64,000 nucleotides of DNA. Source: Streptomyces sp. NBC_01451. Its GTDB lineage: Bacteria; Actinomycetota; Actinomycetes; Streptomycetales; Streptomycetaceae. Numbering within the stretch: position 1 is the stretch's first letter; the number at the start of each line of letters is the position of its first letter. The notes beneath the pieces are model-generated. The model saw nothing but the letters and a program-made list of their open reading frames with translations, had not been told where the DNA came from and did no database searches. This document shows, in pieces, positions 1 through 8,193 of this stretch. The translations under genes were made by a program, and so were the position numbers. The stretch covers positions 8,742,001 through 8,806,000 of the forward strand of contig NZ_CP109479.1 in the NCBI RefSeq assembly GCF_036227485.1. Direction: 5' to 3'.

Positions 1-440
1 GTCTGCCGGGAGGCCGCCGGAGACACGGTTGCCTCGACGCGCACCGGGAGGGCCGGTGGCTGCGACGGCCCGTCACTTCGCACGGGCGCGCCCTCTCGTG
101 CGACGGGAGGGGCCGGTACGGCGGACAAGGCGCGGGTGGGCCGGTCGGGGCTCGGCAGGCCGGCGGCGCCGGGCCCGGTGCCGCCGGGCTCGGCGGTGCG
201 GGGTGCGCGCACCGTGAGGTCGGGCCGGGGTACGGCGGGCTCCGCGGCCTGGGGCGGCTCGGTGACCGGACGGGGCGCGCTGCCGTCGAGGTCGCCGTCG
301 GCGTGGCCTTCGAGATCGCCGTCGAGGACCGGTGGGCCGGCCGCGGGGGACCGCCGTTCGTAGCGGGAGGCGGGGCGCGGGCGCAGGCCGGCCACGGGGG
401 AGCGGCTGCGGCCGACGAGGCGTGCCAGGGGGCCGGTCAT
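1..440 (-). CDS. Pro/Ala-rich protein of the eCIS locus, truncated by the window edge
   Basis: An open frame runs from ATG at 440 to the window edge with no stop in 146 codons. Its ATG overlaps the TGA of the upstream zinc-ribbon gene (ATGA, 437-440), so translational coupling is likely. The visible product starts MTGPLARLVGRSRSPVAGL and is rich in Pro, Ala, Arg and Gly, with a short acidic repeat (DGDLEGHADGDLDG). It has no membrane segment and looks largely disordered. I recognise no domain in the visible part. Position is the main clue: in contractile injection loci a small adaptor or hypothetical gene often sits between the tube/baseplate-hub genes and the LysM and spike genes, which would lie beyond the window. 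A structured domain may follow in the missing part. The reading is clear but no function is assigned. Confidence 0.6.
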   Translation of the reverse strand, partial: MTGPLARLVGRSRSPVAGLRPRPASRYERRSPAAGPPVLDGDLEGHADGDLDGSAPRPVTEPPQAAEPAVPRPDLTVRAPRTAEPGGTGPGAAGLPSPDRPTRALSAVPAPPVAREGAPVRSDGPSQPPALPVRVEATVSPAASRQ

Positions 441-1141
441 GTGCCCACCAGCCCGAGGTAGCACTGCCGACGCCACGGGCTCAGCGCCAGGGTCTGCGCC
501 TCCGTCCACCCGTACGCACGCGCCAGCTCGTGCACCTCCAGCAGGGTCCGCCGGCCCCAGGCGTCCAGCTCCGCCCACAGGTATCCGACGATGTCGAAGG
601 GTTCCTCCCAGGCGAGGCCGCAGCCTGGGCAGCGGACCCCGAGCCGCACGTCGACCAGCGGATCGGCCGCCGCCCACGCCTCGGCGACCGTGTCGGCGGC
701 CGGCACCGGTTCCCCGGCGGGAGCGCAGCGGCGTACGAGCGCCTCCTCGGGAGCCGGGTCGCCGGTGTCGAGGACGGCGGCCAGATCCGCGCTCGTGGGC
801 ATGCGCACCCGGACTTCCCGGCCGCCCTCCCGCACGGTCACCGCGTCGTCGGCCGCCGGGCGCGCCTGTCCCAGCTGGGCAAGCAACTCCTGCTGGTCGA
901 AGGAGACTTCGACCTCCGTGTCGCATTCGGGGCAGCGGGACACCGCGTCCACCGCGGTGCCGAACAGCGCCGCGCGCAAGGCGAACAGGGTCCGGTCCCG
1001 CCGGCCCACGGGCATGTCGGCGACGGCGTCCGGTGCGGTGCGCCGGGCGGCGCCGAGCAGGGCCAGACCGCGCCGCAGCGGATCGCGGCCCCAGCCCGCC
1101 TCCCAGGCGTCAAGCAGCTCGCCGGCGCTCACCGCACTCAT
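437..1141 (-). CDS. T4-baseplate-like protein of a contractile injection system, with zinc ribbon
   Basis: The product has 234 residues. Two CxxC pairs, CPEC near residue 89 and CPGC near residue 175, could bind one zinc ion. An N-terminal helical segment (residues 1-60) has the pattern LLDAWEAGWGRDPLRRGLALL. Proteins of this kind follow the tube gene in actinobacterial contractile injection loci and resemble the T4 baseplate protein family, so a role in baseplate or hub assembly is likely. The start ATG at 1141 lies 40 nt after the tube stop, and the stop overlaps the next gene by 4 nt, so it belongs to the sheath-tube operon. No signal peptide is seen, which fits cytoplasmic assembly. The family assignment rests on gene order and the zinc-ribbon pattern. 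The exact baseplate position is inferred. Confidence 0.6.
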   Translation of the reverse strand: MSAVSAGELLDAWEAGWGRDPLRRGLALLGAARRTAPDAVADMPVGRRDRTLFALRAALFGTAVDAVSRCPECDTEVEVSFDQQELLAQLGQARPAADDAVTVREGGREVRVRMPTSADLAAVLDTGDPAPEEALVRRCAPAGEPVPAADTVAEAWAAADPLVDVRLGVRCPGCGLAWEEPFDIVGYLWAELDAWGRRTLLEVHELARAYGWTEAQTLALSPWRRQCYLGLVGT

Positions 1142-1181
1142 CCCGCCACCCGCCTCTCCCGGTAAGGATGTTGACGTACCG

Positions 1182-1712
1182 TCAGAAATTGGGCTCGCTG
1201 GGCTCCGTGACGCTCACGTCCCGTATCCAGCCCTCGTTCTCCAGCTTCAGCTGCTGGATGGCGACCGCGTTGGCGTTGGCGTCCAGGTCGGGCAGTGCCT
1301 GGTACTCCGACACCCAGCAGCGGAACACCTGATAGGCCAGCACCTTCTGGCCCGCCTCGTTGTAGACCTCGATCACCAGGTCCTTGCGGAACCCGGCAAG
1401 GGAGACCTCGCGGTCCCGCTGGTCCGGCGCGGCCTGGGCGTTGGCGTAGTTCCACACCTTGTTCGCCCACAGCTCGAACTCCGGGTCATGGGTGACCCCG
1501 CGCTCCAGGGTGATCGGCTCGTACTTGGTGCGGCCCGGCGACTTGCCGGCACTGGAGTTGTTGCCGCCGTCGCGGTGCTCCACCACCTCGGTGGTGCGTT
1601 TGAGGGCGCTGACCTTGCTCACTCCGGCGACATACCGGTTGTCCCACTTCACCCGGAACTTGAAGTTCTTGTACGGGTCCAGACGGGTTCCGTTGACCGT
1701 GAACTGCGCCAT
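1182..1712 (-). CDS. Inner tube protein of a contractile injection system (gp19-like)
   Basis: The product has 176 residues, the usual size for Hcp/gp19-type tube proteins of contractile injection systems (Afp1/Afp5, Pvc1). The N-terminus (FKFRVKWDNRYVAGVSKVSAL) and the segment around GRTKYEPITLERGVT (residues 70-85) are typical of the phage tail tube protein family. These subunits form hexameric rings that stack into the tube carrying effectors. The ATG at 1712 is 1 nt from the sheath stop codon, so sheath and tube are co-transcribed and would be made in comparable amounts. Only one tube paralogue is visible, while several loci have two; the second could lie outside the window. No secretion signal is present. 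Confidence 0.9.
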   Translation of the reverse strand: MAQFTVNGTRLDPYKNFKFRVKWDNRYVAGVSKVSALKRTTEVVEHRDGGNNSSAGKSPGRTKYEPITLERGVTHDPEFELWANKVWNYANAQAAPDQRDREVSLAGFRKDLVIEVYNEAGQKVLAYQVFRCWVSEYQALPDLDANANAVAIQQLKLENEGWIRDVSVTEPSEPNF

Positions 1713-1713
1713 C

Positions 1714-3228
1714 TCAGCTCCCCTGGACCGTCGCGTCGTCGCGCTTCTGCTGGATACGGATGTGCACGAACTCGGCGGGCGGGAGCGGCTGGAAGCCGAC
1801 GTCGATCGTGACGATGCCGAGGTCGATGTCGGCCTGCGGGTTGTTGCCCGCGTCGCAGCGCACGAAGTACGCCTCCTTCGCGGTCCGCCCCTGGAAGGCG
1901 CCCTGCCGGAAGAGGCGGTTCATGAACGCGCCGATGTTGAGCCGGATCGAGGACCACAAGGGCTCGTCGTTGGGCTCGAACACCACCCACTTGGTGCCGA
2001 CGAACAGCGACTCCTCGATGTGCAGGGCGACCCGCCGGACCGGAATGTACTTCCAGGGGTCGCTCATGACGTCGCCGCCGCGGCAGGTGCGCGAGCCCCA
2101 CACCACGTTCCCGTAGACCGGGAAGGTCCGCAGACAGTTCACGCCCAGCTTGTTGAGGTCTCCGTTCTGCTGGTCGGTCAGCCGGAAGCCGAGCGAACGC
2201 ACCCCCAGCAGGCCGCCGTCGTCGGTCCCGGCCGGAGCCTTCCAGACCCCGCGTCGGGTGTCGGTGCGGGCGATCACCCCGGCGACCGTGCCGGCCGGAC
2301 CGACCTCCAGGTCGTCACCGCCGAGCGGGTTCGAGATCCGGATCCTCGGGAAGAACACGGCCGCGTTGCGCCCGGCGAGCCCGGTGACCGGCATCCCGGC
2401 CCGGGCGCCGCTCACCGCCTTCGCCGGGTCCGCCCAGGCGAACGGCGGATCCAGCAGCAGCATCGCCCGTCGCTCCTCGCACAGGCGGACGGCGGCGTCG
2501 ATCACCGGCGCCCACTTGGTGTCGCGATCGTCCGTGCCCGCCGGTTCGGCCAACTGGGCAGGGATCACGAGGAGGTTGAAGATCTCGACATCGGCCAGCG
2601 CCGTGAGACCCGTGCGCGGCACCTTCGTGGCGTCGCCCAGCACGTGTTCGGGTTTGAGGACGCCGTCCTTGCCGTCGGCGAACGCCTTGTCCGTGACGGC
2701 GTCCGGCAGCTTGTCGAAGATCTCGGTGTCCGGCGCCACGAGCTGCGAGGTGGCCAACTGCTGGTCCAGCCAGCGGCTGCGCAGGGCGGGGTCGATCGTC
2801 ACGTCGTACGACTCCGAGGTGCCCCCGGCGGAGATGAGCAGCGTGTAACGCTTGGCGTCCGTGGCGTCGAGCGTCACGGTCGCCTTGAGGCCGTTGCCCG
2901 CGGCGCCCGGCGCCTTCGCCTTGAGCTTGATCCCGTTCTGCAGGTCGACCCCCGCGAACGCCACCGCGTCACCGACACGGATCACGATCGCCCTGCTTCC
3001 GCCGTTCAGGAAGAACTGGTAGACGGAGTAGCTCAGTTCGCTGTCCGCCCACAGCCCGCCGAACCGTTCCTCGAAGTCGGCCCAGCTCTCCACGGCCGTC
3101 GGCGTCCAGGGCCCCGTCAGTGCCGCGCCCACGAACGCCGTCACGGATGTCTCCGCACCGGCGATGGGCCGCACCGGGCTCTCGATCTCCTCGATGTACA
3201 CACCGGGATAGGAGAATTGCGTCGTCAT
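1714..3228 (-). CDS. Contractile sheath protein of an extracellular contractile injection system
   Basis: The product has 504 residues from ATG at 3228. The frame is open further upstream, but this ATG is preceded by a strong AAGGAGG site and begins with the family N-terminus YPGVYIEEIESP..RPIAGAETSVTAFVG, so I prefer it. That N-terminus and the C-terminal part (FRLTDQQNGDLNKLGVNCLRTF, residues near 350-385, and the final FVHIRIQQKR) are hallmarks of tail sheath proteins. The subunits polymerise round the tube and contract to drive it. It is the first gene of the minus-strand operon sheath-tube-baseplate-unknown. In Streptomyces such particles are reported to be cytoplasmic and linked to cell death and development rather than to export. 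The family is certain; the biological role here is inferred. Confidence 0.93.
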   Translation of the reverse strand: MTTQFSYPGVYIEEIESPVRPIAGAETSVTAFVGAALTGPWTPTAVESWADFEERFGGLWADSELSYSVYQFFLNGGSRAIVIRVGDAVAFAGVDLQNGIKLKAKAPGAAGNGLKATVTLDATDAKRYTLLISAGGTSESYDVTIDPALRSRWLDQQLATSQLVAPDTEIFDKLPDAVTDKAFADGKDGVLKPEHVLGDATKVPRTGLTALADVEIFNLLVIPAQLAEPAGTDDRDTKWAPVIDAAVRLCEERRAMLLLDPPFAWADPAKAVSGARAGMPVTGLAGRNAAVFFPRIRISNPLGGDDLEVGPAGTVAGVIARTDTRRGVWKAPAGTDDGGLLGVRSLGFRLTDQQNGDLNKLGVNCLRTFPVYGNVVWGSRTCRGGDVMSDPWKYIPVRRVALHIEESLFVGTKWVVFEPNDEPLWSSIRLNIGAFMNRLFRQGAFQGRTAKEAYFVRCDAGNNPQADIDLGIVTIDVGFQPLPPAEFVHIRIQQKRDDATVQGS

Positions 3229-3441
3229 GGCGCCCTCGGCCTCCTTCACCCGACGGCATGGGACCGCCGTACGGTGGCTCGCATGGTGGTGGGCGCCAGT
3301 CACTGGTCCGTCACCCCGGTGTCAACGCCGAACTCATGTGATGTGGAAGCGTGTTGAGGGGGCGGCCGGAGGTTGACGGCCGCAGGTGCGCGGTCGCAGA
3401 CTCCCCACACCGTCGTGGTCCCCGACCCCTTGGAGGCGACT
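3229..3441. promoter_or_regulatory. Divergent promoter region between sheath operon and DUF4157 gene
   Basis: This 213 bp spacer separates two divergent start codons and must carry promoters for both. On the minus side the sheath ribosome site AAGGAGG is clear. On the plus side GGAGG at 3432-3436 sits 5 nt before GTG 3442. I could not identify convincing -35/-10 boxes. The sequence is less G+C-rich around 3300-3345. Confidence 0.4.
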
Positions 3442-4938
3442 GTGCGGTCGGTGTCACTGGACCGGGCCGAACACGAGGCCGACGTGGCTGCCACCGCGGG
3501 CGGCCCGGACTTCCGCCCTTCCGCGCTCCACGCGGTACCGGAGTCCGAGAGGCGGCACGCGCACGCTCTCACCCCGCGATCGGCCGGAGTTCCGCTCGCT
3601 CCGGCGCAGCAGCGGTCGATGGGCGCGCGGTTCGCCTTCGACTTCGGCCGGGTGCGGGTGCACAGCGACGGAGAGGCGGGCGTCCTCGCGGCCGACGCCC
3701 ACGCCCGGGCGTACACCGTCGGCGACCATGTGGTCTTCGGCGCCGGCCAGTACGCACCGGACACACCGGGCGGACAGGCACTGCTCGCCCATGAGCTCAC
3801 CCACGTGGTCCAGCAGTCGGCGGCCCCGGCGCGGGCCGTCCAGTGCCAGGACGCCGGCGCACCCGCCCCGGCGCCGGTGGCCGACCCGGAAGTCACGCTC
3901 GGGCAGCGGCTGTTGAGGGACTTCCCGTCGGGAGTCGCCGTCGCGTTCTACGCACCCATGCCCGACCAGGCCGAAGAGGCCCGTAACGCCGCCCAGCGGT
4001 GGGCGGTCCGGGAGCAGGCGCTGGCCGTCGGCGGCAAGGCGGCGACTGCGGCGAACACGGTTTTCGGGCAGGCCATGTCGGACGACGACCACCCGCTGGC
4101 CGCGACGCTCACGGCACTCGGCACTCTGCTCGGCAGGGCGGTGAGGAAGGCGACTGCGGGGCCGAACCCGGACCCGGGTCCGGGGGCGCGACTCGATGCG
4201 GGGGCACCGCCCGGAGCCGCGACGGCGGCGACCGTCCGCACGCTGGCCGTCTTCGCCCACGGCACGAGCAACTGGTGTGGTCTCGGCCGGATCTCCAGCT
4301 CGACAGCCGCGTCCGTCATCAAGTCCATCGCTCCGGCGCTCGCACCCGATGTCACGGTCGTCCTGTACTCCTGCAACGCGGGGCGCGAACCCGATGCAGG
4401 TGAGGACTGGGTGAAGGGCACGATGCGGTCCGGCGGGAAGTCGTCCCTCGCGGCGACGGTCCGCGACGCGCTCGTCACCGAGGGCCGCACCGGCTCCGTC
4501 TGGGGCCACACGACGACCGGCCACGTCACCCGGAACTTCGCCCTCCGCGAGTTCACCACGGCGTCCGGCAAGGGTTCCGAAGGCGGTTCCTACGTCATGG
4601 GCCACGTCTTCACGGACGTCGACCGGACGACCCTGACCACGGAACTGCTGGACGCCGTCCGCACCGAAGGGTACGAGGTGACTGCCAAGGGCCTGGCGAA
4701 CGTCGGCGACCGGGTGGAGCACGAGATGTACCGCTGCTACGCCGAGGCCAATCAGAACCTCACCATCGGCGACGGCACCCCGGCCGAGAGCGCGCCCGTC
4801 CATCCGGACGAGGTGGGCGGACGGATCCGGGACTACTGGACAGTGACGTACTGGCCCGGCCGCCGGAGCAAGGCGGTGCGCGACCTCGTAAGGGAACTCG
4901 TCGCCGCCGGTCGGGTGCGGAAGGTTCCGCAACGTTGA
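3442..4938 (+). CDS. eCIS-associated DUF4157 protein with putative caspase-like C-terminal domain
   Basis: I start at GTG 3442 because GGAGG lies 5 nt upstream; an in-frame TTG at 3373 would add 23 residues but directly abuts its purine tract. The product has 498 residues. Residues about 55-130 form a DUF4157 domain with the sequence LAHELTHVVQQ (HELTH at 117-121, a metallopeptidase-like HExxH). This domain marks proteins linked to contractile injection loci and is often found on their cargo. After an Ala/Pro linker, residues about 260-400 contain FAHGT (His273) and VVLYSCNAG (Cys311), then SVWGHTTTGHVTRN. A His-Gly after one strand and a Cys after the next resembles clan CD (caspase-like) peptidases. 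The gene is divergent from the sheath operon, as expected for cargo. DUF4157 is solid; the peptidase reading is inference. Confidence 0.72.
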   Translation: MRSVSLDRAEHEADVAATAGGPDFRPSALHAVPESERRHAHALTPRSAGVPLAPAQQRSMGARFAFDFGRVRVHSDGEAGVLAADAHARAYTVGDHVVFGAGQYAPDTPGGQALLAHELTHVVQQSAAPARAVQCQDAGAPAPAPVADPEVTLGQRLLRDFPSGVAVAFYAPMPDQAEEARNAAQRWAVREQALAVGGKAATAANTVFGQAMSDDDHPLAATLTALGTLLGRAVRKATAGPNPDPGPGARLDAGAPPGAATAATVRTLAVFAHGTSNWCGLGRISSSTAASVIKSIAPALAPDVTVVLYSCNAGREPDAGEDWVKGTMRSGGKSSLAATVRDALVTEGRTGSVWGHTTTGHVTRNFALREFTTASGKGSEGGSYVMGHVFTDVDRTTLTTELLDAVRTEGYEVTAKGLANVGDRVEHEMYRCYAEANQNLTIGDGTPAESAPVHPDEVGGRIRDYWTVTYWPGRRSKAVRDLVRELVAAGRVRKVPQR

Positions 4939-4986
4939 CGTGAGCCCGGCGGAGGAGGGAGGGACAGCGACTTCACAGCAATCGTG

Positions 4987-5025
4987 CTTATTTTATTGAC
5001 AACAGAAAAGAATGAACCGTACGTT
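4987..5025 (+). promoter_or_regulatory. Promoter and candidate autoregulatory operator of the ROK regulator
   Basis: A perfect -35 box TTGACA lies at 4996-5001, followed by an 18 bp spacer and TACGTT at 5020-5025. Transcription would start near 5032, exactly at the ATG of the ROK gene, so the mRNA is probably leaderless. An imperfect inverted repeat, CTTATTTT (4987-4994) and AAAAGAAT (5006-5013), with 6 of 8 positions paired, straddles the -35 box. It is unusually A+T-rich for this genome, as is typical of ROK/XylR-type operators. A repressor bound here would block RNA polymerase. Confidence 0.6.
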
Positions 5026-5031
5026 CCGGCC

Positions 5032-6240
5032 ATGCGCCCGCCCTCGTCCTCGCTCCCCGAGGCATCCCGGCCCTCCGAGACGTTCCCGGCCCATACGCCC
5101 GCCGCTGCCCAGATCTTCACCATCGTGCTCTCCCACGGCCCGCTCACCCGGGCGGAGATCGCACGCCGGGCCGCCCTGTCTCCCGCGGCGGTGACCAAGG
5201 CCGTCCGGCCTCTGATCGAGACGGGATACCTGCTGGAGGACGTCGACGAGGAGCACAGGCGGGCGCTCGGCCGGCCCGCCAACCCGGTGCGGGTCGACGG
5301 CGATCGCGCGCTGTTCATCGGCGTCAAGGTGACAGGCGACGAGATCATCGCCGTACTGACGGATCTGTGCTGCCGCATCAGGGTCGCCCGCCACATCCCG
5401 CTCGGCGACCGGCGGCCCGGGGGCGTTCTCGCCACCCTGAGCGGCCTCGTCCTCGAACTGCTCACCGATGCCGAAGGGTTCGGGGTACCGGTCAGGGGCC
5501 TGGGAATCGCCGTCTCCGGCGAGGTGGACCGCGCGGAGGGCATGGTGCGGTACTCGCCGTTCCTCGAGTGGCGGGACGTCCCGCTCGCCAACCTCGCCGC
5601 CATGACCGTCGGTCTGCCGGTCACCGTCGACAACGACGTCCGCGCGCTCACCGTCGCCGAGCAGTGGTTCGGCGCGGGCGTGGGTCTGTCCGACTTCGCG
5701 CTGGTGACGGTGGGGGCCGGTATCGGCTGCGGTCTTGTCGTGGGCGGCCGGGTGGTGTCCGGCGCGCACGGTGTCGCCGGTGAGATCGGGCATCTCCCGC
5801 TCGATCCGGCGGGCCCGCGGTGCCACTGCGGCAACCGGGGCTGTGTGGAGGCCATCGCCTCCGACTCGGCGATCGTGCGCGACGTACGGGCGGAGACCGG
5901 GATCGACGTGGCCGACGCGGCCGAAGCCCTGGAACTCGCGCACCGCGGGGACCCCGGGGCCCGCGAGGTGTACGCACGCGCGGGCGCGGCCATCGGGCGG
6001 GCCATCGCGTCCGTGGTCAATCTGCTCGGACCCGAACGAGTGATCATCTCCGGCGAAGGGCTCGCCGCCTACGATCTGTTCGCCGAGCGGATCAGGGACA
6101 CCTTCGCCGCCTCCGCCTTCGGTGCCGCCGCGCGCTGCGACGTCAGGACGCGCCCGCTGCCCTTCGAGGAGTGGGCGCGCGGAGCGGCGGCCACCGCCAT
6201 CCAGTCCTTCATCAGATCGGACACGCCCAAGGAGCAGTAG
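5032..6240 (+). CDS. ROK-family transcriptional regulator (NagC/XylR type)
   Basis: The product has 402 residues from ATG 5032, chosen because the promoter places the transcription start there; an in-frame GTG at 4984 would lie inside the promoter. Residues about 20-75 form a winged helix-turn-helix (LTRAEIARRAALSPAAVTKAV). The rest is a ROK sugar-binding fold with the zinc motif CHCGNRGCVE (Cys264, Cys266, Cys271) and the conserved VDNDVRALTVAEQWFGAG. ROK regulators sense sugars and usually repress nearby catabolic genes. The next three genes encode secreted glycan-degrading enzymes on the same strand, so their regulation by this protein is likely. The gap of 127 bp to the GH27 gene holds no clear terminator. 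The effector sugar cannot be read from sequence; galactose or fucose would fit the neighbours. Confidence 0.88.
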   Translation: MRPPSSSLPEASRPSETFPAHTPAAAQIFTIVLSHGPLTRAEIARRAALSPAAVTKAVRPLIETGYLLEDVDEEHRRALGRPANPVRVDGDRALFIGVKVTGDEIIAVLTDLCCRIRVARHIPLGDRRPGGVLATLSGLVLELLTDAEGFGVPVRGLGIAVSGEVDRAEGMVRYSPFLEWRDVPLANLAAMTVGLPVTVDNDVRALTVAEQWFGAGVGLSDFALVTVGAGIGCGLVVGGRVVSGAHGVAGEIGHLPLDPAGPRCHCGNRGCVEAIASDSAIVRDVRAETGIDVADAAEALELAHRGDPGAREVYARAGAAIGRAIASVVNLLGPERVIISGEGLAAYDLFAERIRDTFAASAFGAAARCDVRTRPLPFEEWARGAAATAIQSFIRSDTPKEQ

Positions 6241-6367
6241 CGCGGAGCGCCGAGGCCCGCCCGTTCCGGCTCACCGCCCCGGACGCGCGATCCGGCGCGC
6301 CCGCAACCGGACCGTTCCCGCACCCGCAAAGCCCGTACGTCCTTCACCGACCCGGAGGTCATCAGTC

Positions 6368-8167
6368 ATGCGGTTGTCCCCCCACCGTGCCCGCCGCACC
6401 GGCAGAGCACTGCTCGTCCTGTCCCTGACCGCCGCCCTGGCGGCACTCACCCCCGCCGCCACGGCCACCCCGGTCGCGGACGCCGTCCCGGCGCCGACGG
6501 GCCGGCCGTACATGGGCTGGACGAGTTGGAGCATGCAGTCGTCCAGGTATCCGGGGCTCAACCCGGACGGCGACTACAGCTATCTGACCGAGAAGAACGT
6601 CATGAAGCAGGCCGACGCCCTCGCCACCAGGCTCAAGCCGTACGGCTACGAGTACGTCAACATCGACGCCGGCTGGTGGCGGGACATGAGCTGGAAGCCC
6701 CGCTTCGACCAGTACGGCAGACAGGCCGCCGATCCCGGGCGCTTCCCCCGCGGGATGAAGGCCGTCGCCGACGACCTCCACGCCAAGGGGCTGAAGGCCG
6801 GAATCTATCTGCCGGTCGGGCTGGAGAAGGAGGCGTACGGCGAGGGCAGGGTTCCCCTCTGGAACGCCGGGGACTGCACGACCGCCGACATCGTCCACGG
6901 CGACCTGCGCACCACCAACGGGTGGGACAGCGCGTACAAGATCGACTTCTCTCGGCCCTGTGCCCAGAAGTACGTCGACTCCCAGGCGCGGCTGTTCGCC
7001 GACTGGGGTTACGACTTCCTCAAGCTGGACGGTGTCGGTCCCGGCTCGTTCAAGAGCGGTGAGAACTACGACAACGTTGCCGACGTCGCGGCTTGGCAGA
7101 AGGCGATCACCGCCACCGGACGGCCGATCCACCTCGAACTGTCCTGGTCCCTCGACATCGGCCATGCCGCCGACTGGAAGCGGTACTCGGACGGCTGGCG
7201 CATCGACACCGACGTCGAGTGCTACTGCAACACCCTGGTCACCTGGGAGAACTCCGTCGAGGACCGCTGGGACGACACCCCGGCCTGGACCCGTCACGCC
7301 GGCCCCGGCGGCTGGAACGACCTGGACTCGCTCAACGTCGGCAACGGCGAGATGGACGGACTCACCAAGGCCGAACGGCAGAGCTACGCCACCTTGTGGG
7401 CCGTCGCCAAGTCGCCCCTCTACACCGGTGACGACCTGACGCGCCTCGACTCCTACGGGCTCTCCCTGCTCACCAACAAGGAGGTCATCGCGGTCAACCA
7501 GGGCGCCAGCCCGCCCGCCAGGCCCCTCACCCCCTCCGACGACCAGCAGGTCTGGGCGGCCAGGAACCCCGACGGCACCTTCACGGTCGCCCTGTTCAAC
7601 CTCGGGAACGCGCCCGCGTCCGTGACCGCCGACTGGTCCACCCTCGGCTTCTCCGGCAAGGCCAAGGTCCGCGACCTGTGGAACCACGAGAACCTCGGCA
7701 CCTACAAGGACAAGGTCACTCAGGCGCTGCCCACCCACGGCTCGCGGCTGTTCACCGTCACCCCGCAGGGCCCGGCCGTGACGAAGACGGCCTACGAGGC
7801 GGAGGCGGCGACCAGCACCCTCGTCGGCAACGCCTCGGTGGCCGACTGCGGCGCCTGCTCCGGAGGAAAGAAGGTCGGCAACCTCTACGTCGGCGGAAAG
7901 CTCACCGTGAACGGCGTCCGGGTCGCGAAGGCGGGACGCTACGTCGTCGACATCGCCTATGTCAGCGGTGACGCGCGGTCCGTGCGGATCTCCGCCAACG
8001 GCGGCGGGGCCACCAGCCACAGGTTCCCCTCCACCGGCGACTGGGGGACCGTCGAGACGGTGAGTGTGCCGCTCGACCTGAAGGCCGGCGCCAACACCAT
8101 CACGTTCGACAGCGGGGACGGCTACGCCCCGGACATCGACCGGGTCGACGTACCCAACCTGTCCTGA
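6368..8167 (+). CDS. Secreted GH27 glycosidase (alpha-galactosidase type) with C-terminal carbohydrate-binding domain
   Basis: The product has 599 residues from ATG 6368, with GGAGG nine nt upstream. Residues 1-33 are a Sec signal peptide (two Arg-rich turns, then ALLVLSLTAALAALTPAATA). The GH27 (beta/alpha)8 domain covers about 45-440 and opens with the family signature GWTSWSMQS. The predicted nucleophile is Asp221 (FLKLDG) and the acid/base is Asp280 (GWRIDTDVEC); GGWNDLDSLNVGN is also conserved. A beta-sandwich follows to about 460. Residues 470-599 (YEAEAATSTLVGNASV onward) resemble a CBM35/CBM6 module. GH27 includes alpha-galactosidases and beta-L-arabinopyranosidases, so substrate is not fixed by sequence alone. 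It is the first of three secreted enzymes after the ROK regulator; 26 bp separate it from the GH95 gene, so they are probably co-transcribed. Confidence 0.87.
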   Translation: MRLSPHRARRTGRALLVLSLTAALAALTPAATATPVADAVPAPTGRPYMGWTSWSMQSSRYPGLNPDGDYSYLTEKNVMKQADALATRLKPYGYEYVNIDAGWWRDMSWKPRFDQYGRQAADPGRFPRGMKAVADDLHAKGLKAGIYLPVGLEKEAYGEGRVPLWNAGDCTTADIVHGDLRTTNGWDSAYKIDFSRPCAQKYVDSQARLFADWGYDFLKLDGVGPGSFKSGENYDNVADVAAWQKAITATGRPIHLELSWSLDIGHAADWKRYSDGWRIDTDVECYCNTLVTWENSVEDRWDDTPAWTRHAGPGGWNDLDSLNVGNGEMDGLTKAERQSYATLWAVAKSPLYTGDDLTRLDSYGLSLLTNKEVIAVNQGASPPARPLTPSDDQQVWAARNPDGTFTVALFNLGNAPASVTADWSTLGFSGKAKVRDLWNHENLGTYKDKVTQALPTHGSRLFTVTPQGPAVTKTAYEAEAATSTLVGNASVADCGACSGGKKVGNLYVGGKLTVNGVRVAKAGRYVVDIAYVSGDARSVRISANGGGATSHRFPSTGDWGTVETVSVPLDLKAGANTITFDSGDGYAPDIDRVDVPNLS

Positions 8168-8193
8168 CGGCCGACTCGCAAGGGAGCGCATCC

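Noticed and set aside
1..4938. Prophage
   Set aside because: Sheath and tube genes alone could suggest a phage tail, but the DUF4157 protein and the zinc-ribbon gene fit an injection system, and no capsid, portal, terminase or integrase gene is visible.
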